Shown one piece after another: positions 8,429 through 16,924 of a stretch of DNA of 64,000 nucleotides. This DNA comes from Stutzerimonas stutzeri (lineage in GTDB: Bacteria; Pseudomonadota; Gammaproteobacteria; Pseudomonadales; Pseudomonadaceae): contig NZ_CP007441.1 of NCBI RefSeq assembly GCF_000590475.1, positions 2,920,660 to 2,984,659 of the forward strand, read 5' to 3'. The position numbers and the translations under genes are program-made. Position 1 is the first letter of the stretch. Every line of letters starts with the position of its first letter. The notes under the pieces are model-generated. The model did not search any database and was not told where the DNA came from. It saw only the letters and a list, made by a program, of their open reading frames with translations.

Positions 8429-9094
8429 ATGAACACCTTCGACGCCACGCTCACCCAGACGCCCATCGCCAGCAAACGCACCGGCCGGATTCGCCAGAAA
8501 AACGAAGAGCTGATCCTGTCGGCTGCGGCCGAAGAGTTCGCGCACCACGGCTACAAGGGCACGAGCATGAATACCATCGCGCTACGCGCAGGGCTGCCGA
8601 AGGCCAACCTGCACTACTACTTCACCAGCAAGCTCGGGCTGTATGTCGAGGTCATGCGGCACATCCTCGAATTGTGGGACAACGCCTTCGACCACCTCAC
8701 GGTCGACGACGACCCGGCCACCGCGCTGGCCGCCTACATCCGCACCAAAATGGCGTTTTCGCGCAAGCAGCCACAGGCCTCGAAGATCTTCGCCATGGAG
8801 GTGATCAGCGGCTGTGAATGCCTCTCGGCGCACTTCAACGAGGACTACCGCGAGTGGTTTCGCGGTCGCGCCGCAGTGCTTCAGGCCTGGAGCGATGCGG
8901 GCAAGATGGACCCGATCGATCCCATGCACCTGATCTTCCTGATCTGGAGCAGCACGCAGCACTATGCCGATTTTTCCGACCAGATTCGCCGCATCACGGG
9001 CCAGCGCCGGGTGACCAAGGATGATTTCGCTTGCGGCACCGAGACCCTGATCCGAGTCATTCTCAAGGGCTGTGGTCTGACGCCTCCCGCCTGA
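8429..9094 (+). CDS. RutR-like TetR-family regulator
   Basis: The 221-residue protein has an N-terminal TetR HTH (about residues 30-70, with LPKANLHYYFTSK as recognition region). The ligand domain is clearly like E. coli RutR: PQASKIFAMEV corresponds to PQASRLFCMEM, and IDPMHLIFLIWSSTQHYADF corresponds to IDPQHLIFMIWASTQHYADF. RutR senses uracil and thymine and controls pyrimidine and purine metabolism, so this protein probably senses a pyrimidine-type ligand. The ATG at 8429 has CAGGGA eight bases upstream. RutR-type palindromes before tsx and both BMP-transporter units are likely targets. No rutABCDEFG genes lie in the window. Confidence 0.88.
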   Translation: MNTFDATLTQTPIASKRTGRIRQKNEELILSAAAEEFAHHGYKGTSMNTIALRAGLPKANLHYYFTSKLGLYVEVMRHILELWDNAFDHLTVDDDPATALAAYIRTKMAFSRKQPQASKIFAMEVISGCECLSAHFNEDYREWFRGRAAVLQAWSDAGKMDPIDPMHLIFLIWSSTQHYADFSDQIRRITGQRRVTKDDFACGTETLIRVILKGCGLTPPA

Positions 9095-9156
9095 TTTTCC
9101 CTCCGGCGTGGAGGTCGCCCTCCGTCCGGCTACCCGAACTGAGGCGAGCCCCTCGT

Positions 9157-10095
9157 ATGTCACGTCGTCTGCGTATCCATTCCCCTGCCATTCACTACTT
9201 CGACATGGTGCGGCGTTGCCAGTCGATTCGCGAGGCCGCGCGACGGCTGAGCGTGGCCTCGTCAGCGGTCAACCGGCAGATTCTGAAATTGGAGAGCGAG
9301 ATCGGCGCCCCTCTGTTCGAGCGTCTGCCGGCAGGCTTGCGTCTGACCGCCGCCGGCGAAGTGTTCGCCCGCCACGTGCTCGTGGTATTGCAGGATGCCG
9401 CGCGCGCCAGTTCCGAACTCGATGCGCTGCAGGGCTTGCGAACAGGCCATGTAGAGATCGCCACCGTCTCCGGTGTCACCGTCGATCTGTTGCCATCGGT
9501 ATTAGAAGCCATGACGGTGCGCTACCCGCATATCACGGTCGGCGTCACCAGCCTGGGCTCGCAAGGCATTCCGGATGCGGTGACCAGCGGCCAGGCCGAC
9601 ATCGGCATCGCCTTCGCTTTGCGCCGCACCGCTGACCTGCAGCAACTCGGTGTCGGGCATTTCCGTCTCGGTGCCATCGTCGCTGCCGATCATCCGCTGG
9701 CCGAGCGCCGCGAGGTGAGCTTTTCGACCTGCGCCGAGCACCGCTTGATCCTGGCCAAGAGCGACCTGTCGATTCACCACCAACTGGCCCCGGTCGTCGC
9801 TCGGACGCGTTCGCCGCGCAAGGCGACGCTGGAGACCAGCTCGGTGGAGCTCGCGGCGCAGATGGCCAAACGTGGCGCCGGTATCGCCTTTCAGACACGC
9901 ATCGGCATCGAGGCGGAACTGCAAGCCGGCACCCTGGTTCACCTGCCGCTGAACGACAACGGCCAAGTGCTTAGCGACCTCGGCGTGTATGTACGAAGCT
10001 CACGCTACCTGCCGGTGGCCGTGGATGCGTTCGTCCGAGCGCTCTGCGAAGAAATCGCCAGCCGCGAGAGCCGAGAGCGCGCCGAGCTCGGTTGA
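9157..10095 (+). CDS. LysR-family transcriptional regulator
   Basis: The 312-residue protein has the N-terminal winged HTH (CQSIREAARRLSVASSAVNRQI, listed here as residues about 18-40) and LFERLPAGLRLTAAGE, typical of LysR regulators. A periplasmic-binding-like effector domain follows from about residue 95. It lies 62 bases after the rutR-like gene on the same strand and probably shares its transcript. Downstream is a 413-base gap and then the oxygenase-ABC-deaminase operon, its most likely target. The effector is unknown. The ATG at 9157 was chosen because the first helix (SPAIHYFDMVRRC) starts soon after; the frame is open further upstream. Confidence 0.88.
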   Translation: MSRRLRIHSPAIHYFDMVRRCQSIREAARRLSVASSAVNRQILKLESEIGAPLFERLPAGLRLTAAGEVFARHVLVVLQDAARASSELDALQGLRTGHVEIATVSGVTVDLLPSVLEAMTVRYPHITVGVTSLGSQGIPDAVTSGQADIGIAFALRRTADLQQLGVGHFRLGAIVAADHPLAERREVSFSTCAEHRLILAKSDLSIHHQLAPVVARTRSPRKATLETSSVELAAQMAKRGAGIAFQTRIGIEAELQAGTLVHLPLNDNGQVLSDLGVYVRSSRYLPVAVDAFVRALCEEIASRESRERAELG

Positions 10096-10508
10096 CGTGC
10101 TACCCGCCCGCCTCCGCCAGACGACATCGTCTATCCCACTGCCAATTCAATCGAACGTTCACCGCCATAACAGGCCGCATTGACGGTCTGCGAGAGTGCG
10201 AACCTCGGCCAAGGCAGGCCTCCAGCCCCTGGTCTCGCATTTTTTTCGTCACGATAAAATCCGCATTTCGTGCGCCAGAGCGGTGCGCCGAAGCCGTTGC
10301 CCAAGTCGTCCAACCCGCTCGCCAGCCCAGCGGCCGGGGCCGTTGAAAGCGCCATTCCAGAGCACTCAACGCCCCACATGAGCGCATTGCTCGCTGATGC
10401 CGAAAAGGCATCGCAGTGCTCGATATTCTCTGCTTTTGCGTACACCAAAGGCGACCTGATACTGCGCCGTAACGGGCTACACGCCCTGGCAATCCACAGG
10501 TTTTCGCC
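10096..10508 (+). promoter_or_regulatory. Upstream region of the oxygenase/ABC operon
   Basis: No gene is supported in this 413-base region. A T-run at 10239-10245 (CGCATTTTTTTCG) and a nearby CCAG-N3-CTGG palindrome at 10229-10239 are the only structured elements I see. They do not match the RutR-type operator well. The promoter for the operon starting at 10509, and probably LysR binding sites, should be here. Confidence 0.4.
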
Positions 10509-11489
10509 ATGTCTCATGCTTCTCACGTCAGCCCGATTCACGAGGCCAACCTGCCGCTGATCGACCTCGCCGGACTGCTCGGTGACGACCCGCAGGCACG
10601 CAGCACGGTCGCCCAAGCGATCGGACGGGCCTGCCGCGACACCGGATTCTTCTACATCCATAACCATGGCATCGACGTCTCGCTGCAAGCCGCGGTATTC
10701 GAACAGGCGCGGCAACTGTTCGATCTGCCTGGCGAGGCCAAACAGGCGCTCGACAAGGCCACCTCGGCGGCCAACCGCGGTTATGAAGCGCTACGTGGCC
10801 AACGCCTTGAGCCAGGCGCGCCGGCTGATCTGAAGGAGGGCTTCTACCTCGGGTGCGAGATCTCGCCTGATGATCCGCGAGTACAGGCTGGACGCTTCAA
10901 CCACGGTCCGAATCAATGGCCGACGACGCTGCCCGCGTTTCGCCCGGCGATGGAGCACTACCACACCGCCCTGACTGGGCTTGCCGAACGCTTGATGGCT
11001 GGCCTGGCGCTGTCCCTGGAACTGCCGGAAGACTATTTCGCCGCCTTTTGCCACGAGCCCATGGCGACGCTGCGCCTGTTGCACTACCCGCCGCAGCCAG
11101 CGAACGCCGAGCCGGGCGAAAAGGGGTGCGGTGCGCACACCGACTTCGGTGGCCTGACCCTGTTGCTGCAGGACGACAACCCTGGCCTGCAGGTCTGGAA
11201 TCACCGCGCTGAGACCTGGATCGATGCCCCGCCGCTGCCGGGGACCTATGTGGTCAATCTCGGCGACATGATCGCCCGCTGGACCAATGACCGTTACCGC
11301 TCGACCCTGCACCGGGTCGTCAACCTGTCCGGTCGTGAGCGTTACAGCGTGCCGTTCTTCTACGGCGGCAACCCCGACCATCAAGTGAGCTGCATTCCTA
11401 CCTGCCTGGAGCCCGGCGAAGCGCCGCGATACCCGAGCGTGACTGTCGAAGAGCACTACCGCGAGATGTACCGGAGGACCTATGCCTGA
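10509..11489 (+). CDS. 2-oxoglutarate/Fe(II) oxygenase, isopenicillin N synthase family (copy 1)
   Basis: The 326-residue protein has the non-haem dioxygenase N-domain (LPLIDLAGLLG; GFFYIHNHGI) and the 2OG-Fe(II) catalytic core. The iron ligands are His210 and Asp212 (AHTDFG) and His268 (LHRVV). The 2-oxoglutarate-binding RxS is Arg278/Ser280 (RYSVPFF). All catalytic residues are present, so it should hydroxylate or otherwise oxidise a small molecule. Fungal thymine 7-hydroxylase belongs to the same superfamily, and the nucleobase setting makes a heterocyclic base a plausible substrate. Its end overlaps the next gene by 8 bases. A paralogue lies at 24664-25629. Confidence 0.9.
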   Translation: MSHASHVSPIHEANLPLIDLAGLLGDDPQARSTVAQAIGRACRDTGFFYIHNHGIDVSLQAAVFEQARQLFDLPGEAKQALDKATSAANRGYEALRGQRLEPGAPADLKEGFYLGCEISPDDPRVQAGRFNHGPNQWPTTLPAFRPAMEHYHTALTGLAERLMAGLALSLELPEDYFAAFCHEPMATLRLLHYPPQPANAEPGEKGCGAHTDFGGLTLLLQDDNPGLQVWNHRAETWIDAPPLPGTYVVNLGDMIARWTNDRYRSTLHRVVNLSGRERYSVPFFYGGNPDHQVSCIPTCLEPGEAPRYPSVTVEEHYREMYRRTYA

Positions 11490-12258
11490 CCGTCATGTGG
11501 TGCTGATTCATGGCGCCTGGGCCGGCAGCTGGGTCTGGGACGGGTTGCTCGATGGGTTGCGGGACGCCGGTTTCAAGCCTCACGCCATCGACTTGCCTGG
11601 CAATGGCAGCGACGACACGCCGGCCTCGGCAGTAAGTCTCGACCTGTATGCGGCCCACATTGCGGCGCTGATCGACAGGCTCGACGGCCCCGTGCATCTG
11701 GTCGCCCATTCCGGCGGCGGGCTGACCGCCACGGCCGTGGGGGAACGCTGCGCCGAGCGTATCGCCGGAGTCAGCTATGTCGCCGGCATGATGTTGCCGA
11801 GCGGTGTGCCCTTCGCCGATGCCTGCGCAGAGCTGGTGTCCACCGCTCCCGAGGTTTCCGGAGTCGGCCCGTTTCTGCAACGCAGCGTCGACGGCCTCGG
11901 CACTCGCGTACCGGCGGAGATCGCCTGTGCGCTGTTCTTCCATGACGTGCCACTGCCACAGGCGCTCGCCGCGGCGCAGCGTTTGGGCGTACAGCCCGAT
12001 GGTGGGCGCGCCGTAATGGCGCGCTGGAGCAACGAGCGCTTTGGCCGCCTGCCGCGCCTGTATATCGAATGTGCCACCGACCGCTCGGTTGTCCCAGCGG
12101 TACAACGCTGGATGCAGGAGCAAGTACCCGGCGCCGAGCGGGTCGTGCTCGATTGTGGTCATGCGCCGCAACTGGCTACCCCCGAAGCACTGCTCGCCGC
12201 CCTGCTGCCCTTCTTTTCGCGCCACCCCGACTCTTCTTCCAGCCGACAACTTTCGTAA
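11482..12258 (+). CDS. Alpha/beta hydrolase
   Basis: The 258-residue protein opens with HVVLIHGAWAGSWVWDGLL, the oxyanion-hole strand of methylesterase-like alpha/beta hydrolases. The nucleophile is Ser77 in AHSGGG, with the acid probably Asp200 (CATDRS) and the base His227 (DCGHAPQL). There is no signal peptide, so it is cytoplasmic. It overlaps the oxygenase gene by 8 bases and is followed closely by an ABC importer, so it likely hydrolyses an ester, amide or ring product in the same pathway. RutD of the Rut pathway is also an alpha/beta hydrolase, but I cannot claim orthology. Substrate unknown. Confidence 0.85.
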   Translation: MPDRHVVLIHGAWAGSWVWDGLLDGLRDAGFKPHAIDLPGNGSDDTPASAVSLDLYAAHIAALIDRLDGPVHLVAHSGGGLTATAVGERCAERIAGVSYVAGMMLPSGVPFADACAELVSTAPEVSGVGPFLQRSVDGLGTRVPAEIACALFFHDVPLPQALAAAQRLGVQPDGGRAVMARWSNERFGRLPRLYIECATDRSVVPAVQRWMQEQVPGAERVVLDCGHAPQLATPEALLAALLPFFSRHPDSSSSRQLS

Positions 12259-12282
12259 ATGCCCAACAAGGAGCAACGCCCC

Positions 12283-13263
12283 ATGTTCAAGAAGACCCTG
12301 CTCGCCAGCTCGCTGCTGGCCCTGCTTTCCCAAAACGCGCTGGCGGCCGACACGGTGCGCTGGCTGAATGACTGGCTGCCTGCCGGCGACAAAGCGGTGA
12401 TCTATCTGGGCGTCGACAAGGGCCTGTTCGCCGAACAGGACATTGAAGTGGAAATCGCCAGTGCCCGCGGCGGCAGCGACGTGGTGACCAAGCTGGCCAC
12501 CGCCAGCGCGGACTTTGGCAGCGCCGGTCTGGCGTCGGTCCTTCAGGCCAGGGCCCAAGGACCGGTGCCGGTGGTCGCGGTGGCGCCCATCTACAACAAG
12601 CAGCCGGACGCCTTCTTCACGGCTGAAGGCTCAGGCATCGAGCAATTCAAGGACATCGCCGGCAAAACCGTTGCCACCCCGACCTTCTCCGCCTCCAATG
12701 TGGTTTTCCCGCTGGTGCTCGAAGCCAACGGAATCGACCGTGACGGCGTACAGCTGCTCAAGCTCGACCCCGGCGCGCTGGCGCCCATGCTGGCCACCGG
12801 CAAGGTTGACGCGACCATCAACTGGGTCACCGTGGCCCCTGGCTTTGCCCGTTCGATGCAGGAAGCCGGCAAACAGCTCAAGGTCATTCCCTGGTCGGAT
12901 TCAGGCTTCGATGGTTATGGCCTGTCGTTGATCGCCTCCGAGCGCTTCCTCAAAGACAACCCCGAAGTGGCGAAGAAATTCATCAAGGCATACCGCCAGG
13001 CCCAGGAAATGGCGATTGCTGATCCTGCCGCTGCCGCCGCTGCACTGAAGAAAATCGTTCCTGAAGTTGACGAGCAGCAGGCGGTTGAGCAGTTCACCGC
13101 GTCGGTGCCGCTGATGCAGAACGAAATCAGCGAAGCCGAAGGCACTGCCCGTTTTGATCAAAAGCGCCTGGAAACCACGTGGCAATGGGTCGCCCGCGCA
13201 CAGAATCTACCGGCCGACAGTCTCGACCCAGCGCAGGTCGTCGCCAAGGACTTCGTCGAGTGA
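12283..13263 (+). CDS. ABC importer substrate-binding protein, NMT1/THI5-like
   Basis: The 326-residue precursor has a signal peptide of about 22 residues (MFKKTLLASSLLALLSQNALAA). The mature start, VRWLNDWLPAGDKAVIYLGVDKGLF, is typical of NMT1/THI5-like binding proteins in SsuA/TauA/ThiY-type systems. Members bind sulfonates, formylaminopyrimidines, riboflavin precursors or pyrimidines. The WLNDW segment with following acidic residues is closer to the pyrimidine-binding branch than to SsuA, as far as I can judge by eye. The ATG at 12283 has AAGGAG nine bases upstream. The ATPase and permease follow immediately. Nucleobase-like cargo is an inference from context. Confidence 0.85.
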   Translation: MFKKTLLASSLLALLSQNALAADTVRWLNDWLPAGDKAVIYLGVDKGLFAEQDIEVEIASARGGSDVVTKLATASADFGSAGLASVLQARAQGPVPVVAVAPIYNKQPDAFFTAEGSGIEQFKDIAGKTVATPTFSASNVVFPLVLEANGIDRDGVQLLKLDPGALAPMLATGKVDATINWVTVAPGFARSMQEAGKQLKVIPWSDSGFDGYGLSLIASERFLKDNPEVAKKFIKAYRQAQEMAIADPAAAAAALKKIVPEVDEQQAVEQFTASVPLMQNEISEAEGTARFDQKRLETTWQWVARAQNLPADSLDPAQVVAKDFVE

Positions 13264-13267
13264 ACGC

Positions 13268-14068
13268 ATGAATCAGACTGAACCCCGCTCGGCCGTACGG
13301 CCGAGCATCGTCTTCGAGCAGGTCCGGCAGGTCTTTACCTCGTCGGACGGCAGCGAGGTGGTGGCGCTCGACGACACCAGTTTCGACATTGCGCGCCATG
13401 AATTCATCGCGGTAATCGGCCCGTCGGGCTGTGGCAAGTCGACCTTGCTGCGCATCCTGGCGGGCTTGATCCATCCCACCAGTGGTCAGGTAAGCATCTA
13501 TGGCAAGCCGTTGGACGGCCCGCGGGATGAGATTGGCATTGTGTTTCAGAAGCCGACGCTGCTGCCCTGGCTGACGATTCGCGACAACCTGACCTTCCCC
13601 ATGAAGCACAAGTATGGCCGGGTCACCCAGCAGGAACGCGAGCGTGGCGAAGAGCTGCTCGAGCTGGTCGGCCTCAAGGAATTCGGCAACAAGCGCCCGG
13701 ATGAGCTTTCCGGCGGCATGCAGCAACGGGCGGGGATCGCCCGGGCACTGCTGCACGATCCGGAAATCTTGCTGATGGACGAGCCCTTCTCGGCCCTCGA
13801 CGCCTTGACCCGGGACGAGCTCAGCCTGGAGTTGCTGAACATCTGGACCCAGCGCCCAAAGACCGTGCTGTTCATCACCCACTCGATCCCTGAAGCCCTG
13901 CTACTGGCCGATCGCATTCTGGTGATGTCGGCGCGCCCGGGCCGGGTCACCGAGATCATCGATGTCGACCTGCCTCGCCCACGGTCCTTGGATACTCTCA
14001 CGGAGCCCCGTTTCAATGAGCTCGCCAACCATATCCGTCGCAAGGTATTCAGCCGTCATGGCCTTTAA
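13268..14068 (+). CDS. ABC importer ATP-binding protein (NitT/TauT type)
   Basis: The 266-residue nucleotide-binding subunit has Walker A GPSGCGKST near residue 53, the Q-loop FQKPTLLPWLT, signature LSGGMQQRAGIARAL, Walker B ILLMDEPFSALD and the H-loop FITHSIPEA. It is of the SsuB/TauB class that energises NMT1/THI5-type importers. It starts 4 bases after the binding-protein stop and overlaps the permease gene by 11 bases, so the three subunits form one tightly packed operon. The stretch before the ABC domain is about 20 residues and is not conserved. Confidence 0.93.
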   Translation: MNQTEPRSAVRPSIVFEQVRQVFTSSDGSEVVALDDTSFDIARHEFIAVIGPSGCGKSTLLRILAGLIHPTSGQVSIYGKPLDGPRDEIGIVFQKPTLLPWLTIRDNLTFPMKHKYGRVTQQERERGEELLELVGLKEFGNKRPDELSGGMQQRAGIARALLHDPEILLMDEPFSALDALTRDELSLELLNIWTQRPKTVLFITHSIPEALLLADRILVMSARPGRVTEIIDVDLPRPRSLDTLTEPRFNELANHIRRKVFSRHGL

Positions 14069-14831
14069 TCGCGCGTTGGGCGAACGCTTCGCTCCTGGCC
14101 TGGCATTGTTTGGCCTGCTATTGATCTGGGAAGCGGCGTGCCGGCTGCTCAGCCTGCCGGCCTTCGTCCTGCCCTCGCCCAGCGCCATCCTCACCGCCGC
14201 ATGGAAGCTCGACCCGGCGATCTGGCTCGAGCACACCTTCGCAACCTTGCGGGTGACCCTGCTCGGTTACGGGCTGTCGATCCTCATCGGGATCCCGCTG
14301 GCCATTGCCCTGGCTTCGTCCAGGCTGCTATCGCGCACGCTCTATCCGCTGCTGGTGATCGTGCAATCAACGCCAATCGTTGCGGTGGCGCCGATCATCG
14401 TCGTGGTAATGGGCGCGGGCGATCTGCCGCGGGTGTTCATCACCTTCCTGATCGCCTTTTTCCCGATCGTGGTATCGACCGTGACCGGGCTGCTGGCGAC
14501 GCCGCCGGAGCTGATCGAGCTGTCGCGTTCGCTCGGCGCCTCGCGGGCCCGGGAATTTCGCAATATCCGCCTGCCCTACGCCATCCCTCACCTGTTCTCG
14601 GCATTGCGCATCTCCATCACCCTGGCGGTGATCGGGGCGGTAGTCGCCGAGTTCGTCGCGGCGGACAAGGGACTGGGATATTTCATTAACTTTTCGACGT
14701 CGATGTTCCAGGTGCCTCAGGCGTTCGCCGCGCTGATGATGCTGGTGATCATCAGCCTGGGGCTGTTTCAACTGGTCGGGCTGATGCAGCGACTGTTGTT
14801 CAGCTGGAGTTTGCCTAAGGGCGAGCACTGA
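14058..14831 (+). CDS. ABC importer permease (NitT/TauT type)
   Basis: The 257-residue membrane protein has about six transmembrane helices and the EAA-type coupling loop in the middle (ELIELSRSLGASRAREFRNIRLPYAIPHLFSAL region, residues about 150-180). This is the BPD_transp_1 fold of SsuC/TauC permeases. The ATG at 14058 lies inside the end of the ATPase gene. Together with the two preceding genes it forms a complete importer with one permease, presumably a homodimer. The guanine-deaminase-like gene follows after 67 bases. Confidence 0.92.
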   Translation: MAFNRALGERFAPGLALFGLLLIWEAACRLLSLPAFVLPSPSAILTAAWKLDPAIWLEHTFATLRVTLLGYGLSILIGIPLAIALASSRLLSRTLYPLLVIVQSTPIVAVAPIIVVVMGAGDLPRVFITFLIAFFPIVVSTVTGLLATPPELIELSRSLGASRAREFRNIRLPYAIPHLFSALRISITLAVIGAVVAEFVAADKGLGYFINFSTSMFQVPQAFAALMMLVIISLGLFQLVGLMQRLLFSWSLPKGEH

Positions 14832-14898
14832 CGTCCGTCCATCCCCATCGATGCGGCGAGGCGTCTCGCCGCGACTCAATCTCACTCGGACCCTTACC

Positions 14899-15369
14899 AT
14901 GCCTCTAGACGATTCAGCCCTGCTGCGCAAAAGCTTCGACGTCGCCCGCCGCGCGTTGGCCGACGGCACTCACCCATTCGGTGCCATTCTGGTCGGTCCC
15001 GATGGCGAAACCCTGCTGGAGCAGGGCAACGCCTACATGCCCGATCACGACATGACCGGCCATGCCGAACGTGTCCTGATGACCCGGGCATCGACCCGCT
15101 ACACCCCGGAATTCCTGTCCCGCTGCACCATGTACACCTCTGCCGAACCCTGCGCCATGTGCGCTGGCGCCGCGTATTGGGCGGGCCTCGGGCGGGTCGT
15201 TTATGGCCTGTCCGAACGCAGCCTGAAAGAAATCACCGGCAACCATCCGGAGAATCCGACACTCGACCTGCCATGCCGCATCGTGTTCGAAGCGGGCCAA
15301 CGCAAGGTCGAGGTAGTCGGCCCGCTGCTCGAAGCAGAAGCGGCCGCGCTGCATGAAGGGATCTGGTAA
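14899..15369 (+). CDS. Guanine-deaminase-like CDA-fold deaminase
   Basis: The 156-residue protein is a zinc deaminase of the cytidine/deoxycytidylate fold. The zinc site is His55 with Glu57 (GHAE) and Cys85/Cys88 (PCAMC). The context TSAEPCAMCAGAAYWAGLGRVVYG resembles Bacillus-type guanine deaminase (GuaD) and TadA-like enzymes. The C-terminal part (EITGNHPENPTLDLPCRIV) is not that of TadA, so a free base rather than tRNA is the likely substrate. It follows the ABC importer directly, so deamination of the imported base is a reasonable model. The exact base (guanine, an aminopyrimidine or other) is undetermined. Confidence 0.82.
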   Translation: MPLDDSALLRKSFDVARRALADGTHPFGAILVGPDGETLLEQGNAYMPDHDMTGHAERVLMTRASTRYTPEFLSRCTMYTSAEPCAMCAGAAYWAGLGRVVYGLSERSLKEITGNHPENPTLDLPCRIVFEAGQRKVEVVGPLLEAEAAALHEGIW

Positions 15370-15491
15370 GCCACGCCGCCAGCATCAGGCAAGCCCGCGG
15401 CAGGATCGACATAACGCCGCGAGCGTCCTCTGCGCCAAGATTCATTTCACGGCATTACTCACGCCGGACCCAATGAACTGCGGAGGTCACC

Positions 15492-16229
15492 ATGTCGAAC
15501 ATCAACGGAAAAATCGTACTCATCACCGGCGCAAGCAGCGGCATCGGCGAAGCAACTGCGCGTCTACTGGCCGCACGTGGCGCTATGGTCGTACTGGGCG
15601 CGCGTCGCCTGGAGCGCCTTGAAACACTGGTTGCCAGCATCAATGAAGCGGGCGGCGTCGCGGCCTGCCGCCCGCTCGATGTCACCCGGCGCGAGGACAC
15701 CCAGGCCTTCGTGGATTTTGCCGAGCAACGTTTCGGCCGCGTCGATGTGATCGTCAACAATGCGGGCGTTATGCCGCTGTCCCGGCTCGACGCGTTGAAA
15801 GTCGACGAGTGGGATCGAATGATCGACGTAAACATTCGCGGCGTCCTGCATGGCATCGCCGCGGGCCTGCCGCTGATGCAGCGCCAGCGAGCGGGTCAGT
15901 TCATCAACATTGCCTCCATAGGCGCCTACGCGGTCAGCCCCACCGCGGCGGTCTACTGCGCGACCAAGTACGCGGTGCGGGCCATCTCCGAAGGGTTACG
16001 TCAGGAGGTCGGCGGCGATATCCGTGTCACCCTGGTTTCCCCTGGCGTCACCGAGTCGGAACTGGCCGAAAGCATCTCCGACAACAGCGCCCGTGAGGTC
16101 ATGAACGATTTCCGCCGCATTGCCATCCCGGCCGAAGCCATCGCCCGCGCCATCGCGTATGCCGTAGAACAACCTGCGGACGTCGACGTCAGCGAGTTGG
16201 TGGTGCGCCCCACTGCCAGCCCTTACTGA
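15492..16229 (+). CDS. Short-chain dehydrogenase/reductase
   Basis: The 245-residue SDR has the nucleotide-binding TGASSGIG motif near residue 14, NNAG near residue 88, and the catalytic Ser (NIASIG) with Tyr-x-x-x-Lys (YCATK) near residues 155-159. The classical 250-residue architecture is complete. An Arg pair after beta-2 (GARRLERL) suggests NADP(H). GGAGGT lies just before the ATG. It sits between the deaminase and a CMD-family gene, so it may oxidise an alcohol formed by the oxygenase; that is inference. Confidence 0.9.
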   Translation: MSNINGKIVLITGASSGIGEATARLLAARGAMVVLGARRLERLETLVASINEAGGVAACRPLDVTRREDTQAFVDFAEQRFGRVDVIVNNAGVMPLSRLDALKVDEWDRMIDVNIRGVLHGIAAGLPLMQRQRAGQFINIASIGAYAVSPTAAVYCATKYAVRAISEGLRQEVGGDIRVTLVSPGVTESELAESISDNSAREVMNDFRRIAIPAEAIARAIAYAVEQPADVDVSELVVRPTASPY

Positions 16230-16239
16230 GGCCGTCCCT

Positions 16240-16695
16240 ATGAAAATCCGAACTCACGGAGTGGTGGCTACCGCCTGGCTGGGAATTGTCGGCCCACTCA
16301 CGCTCGCCTCACTGGATACGGTCGGCAGTGAGCGACAGGAACGCGGCCTGCAGGTGATGGATCATCTGTCCGGCGGTGCCGGACAACCCGTGCTTGAAGC
16401 GCTGAAGCGCGATTACCCCTTTCTCGCCGAGGGCGTAACCCGCTACGCGCTGGGCGATGTCTGGGGGCGTACGGTGCTGGATGATCGCACCCGGCAACTG
16501 GCCGCCATCGCCGCGTTCGCTGCACAGGGCAACCTGCCGTATCTGCAAATCCACGCCGGTTATGCGCTACAGCACGGAGTCACGCGCGATGAAATCAAGG
16601 AAGTGATTTACCTGACCACCGTCACGGCCGGTTTCCCTCGGGCCATCGACGCAGCCCAGGCGCTGCGCGAAGTACCGGACCCGGCCGACCCGTGA
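16240..16695 (+). CDS. Carboxymuconolactone decarboxylase family protein with N-terminal hydrophobic segment
   Basis: The 151-residue protein has a CMD/AhpD-like helical core. RGLQVMDHLSGG, DVWGRTVLDDRTRQLAAIAAFAAQG and YLQIHAGYALQHGVTRDEIKEVI follow the pattern of PcaC-type proteins, with the conserved His in the IHAGYAL helix. No CxxC of peroxidatic AhpD is present. The first 25 residues (KIRTHGVVATAWLGIVGPLTLAS) look like a signal peptide or membrane anchor, which is unusual for this family. It is 10 bases after the SDR gene and ends the operon. Function unknown. Confidence 0.78.
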   Translation: MKIRTHGVVATAWLGIVGPLTLASLDTVGSERQERGLQVMDHLSGGAGQPVLEALKRDYPFLAEGVTRYALGDVWGRTVLDDRTRQLAAIAAFAAQGNLPYLQIHAGYALQHGVTRDEIKEVIYLTTVTAGFPRAIDAAQALREVPDPADP

Positions 16696-16707
16696 ACACA
16701 GCCGTAC

Positions 16708-16735
16708 ACGCTGCGCCAGCCGGTGCAGCGTTTTT
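16708..16735 (+). terminator. Probable terminator after the oxygenase/ABC/deaminase operon
   Basis: A hairpin with CGCTGC/GCAGCG arms around a short GCCAGCCGGT centre is followed by five T residues, about 14 bases after the CMD-family stop. Confidence 0.65.
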
Positions 16736-16888
16736 CACGCCAAGCCGATGCCCGATAGCCGTCGCGTCCAGAATGGTGCACGCGCAGCCCGCGCCTTGAC
16801 CAGCAGCACCAAAGCGAAGCACTGATGGGCCACGTCCCAGAAATTTCTGGCAGCGCAACTCGGAAGACCCATGCGTTCTGGCTTTTCC

Positions 16889-16915
16889 TGACTGCCTGGC
16901 CAGTTTTTTGCTAAC
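16889..16915 (+). promoter_or_regulatory. RutR-like operator plus shared TTTTTTGCTAAC element, BMP ATPase gene
   Basis: TGACTGCCTGGCCA (16889-16902) matches the RutR consensus at 9 of 12 defined positions. After one base comes TTTTTTGCTAAC (16904-16915). The same two parts with identical spacing occur at 23357-23383 before the BMP binding-protein gene. The site lies 23-36 bases upstream of the ATG at 16925, so a bound regulator could block transcription. Confidence 0.5.
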
Positions 16916-16924
16916 GGCATAAGC

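Noticed and set aside
10229..10245. CCAGCCCCTGG palindrome followed by a T-run before oxygenase 1 as a RutR site
   Set aside because: Arm spacing and bases fit the RutR consensus poorly (about half the positions); it may be a LysR site, but I cannot support that.
11398..12558. 386-codon minus-strand frame opposite the alpha/beta hydrolase and binding protein
   Set aside because: Antisense to two genes with clear motifs; no domain of its own.
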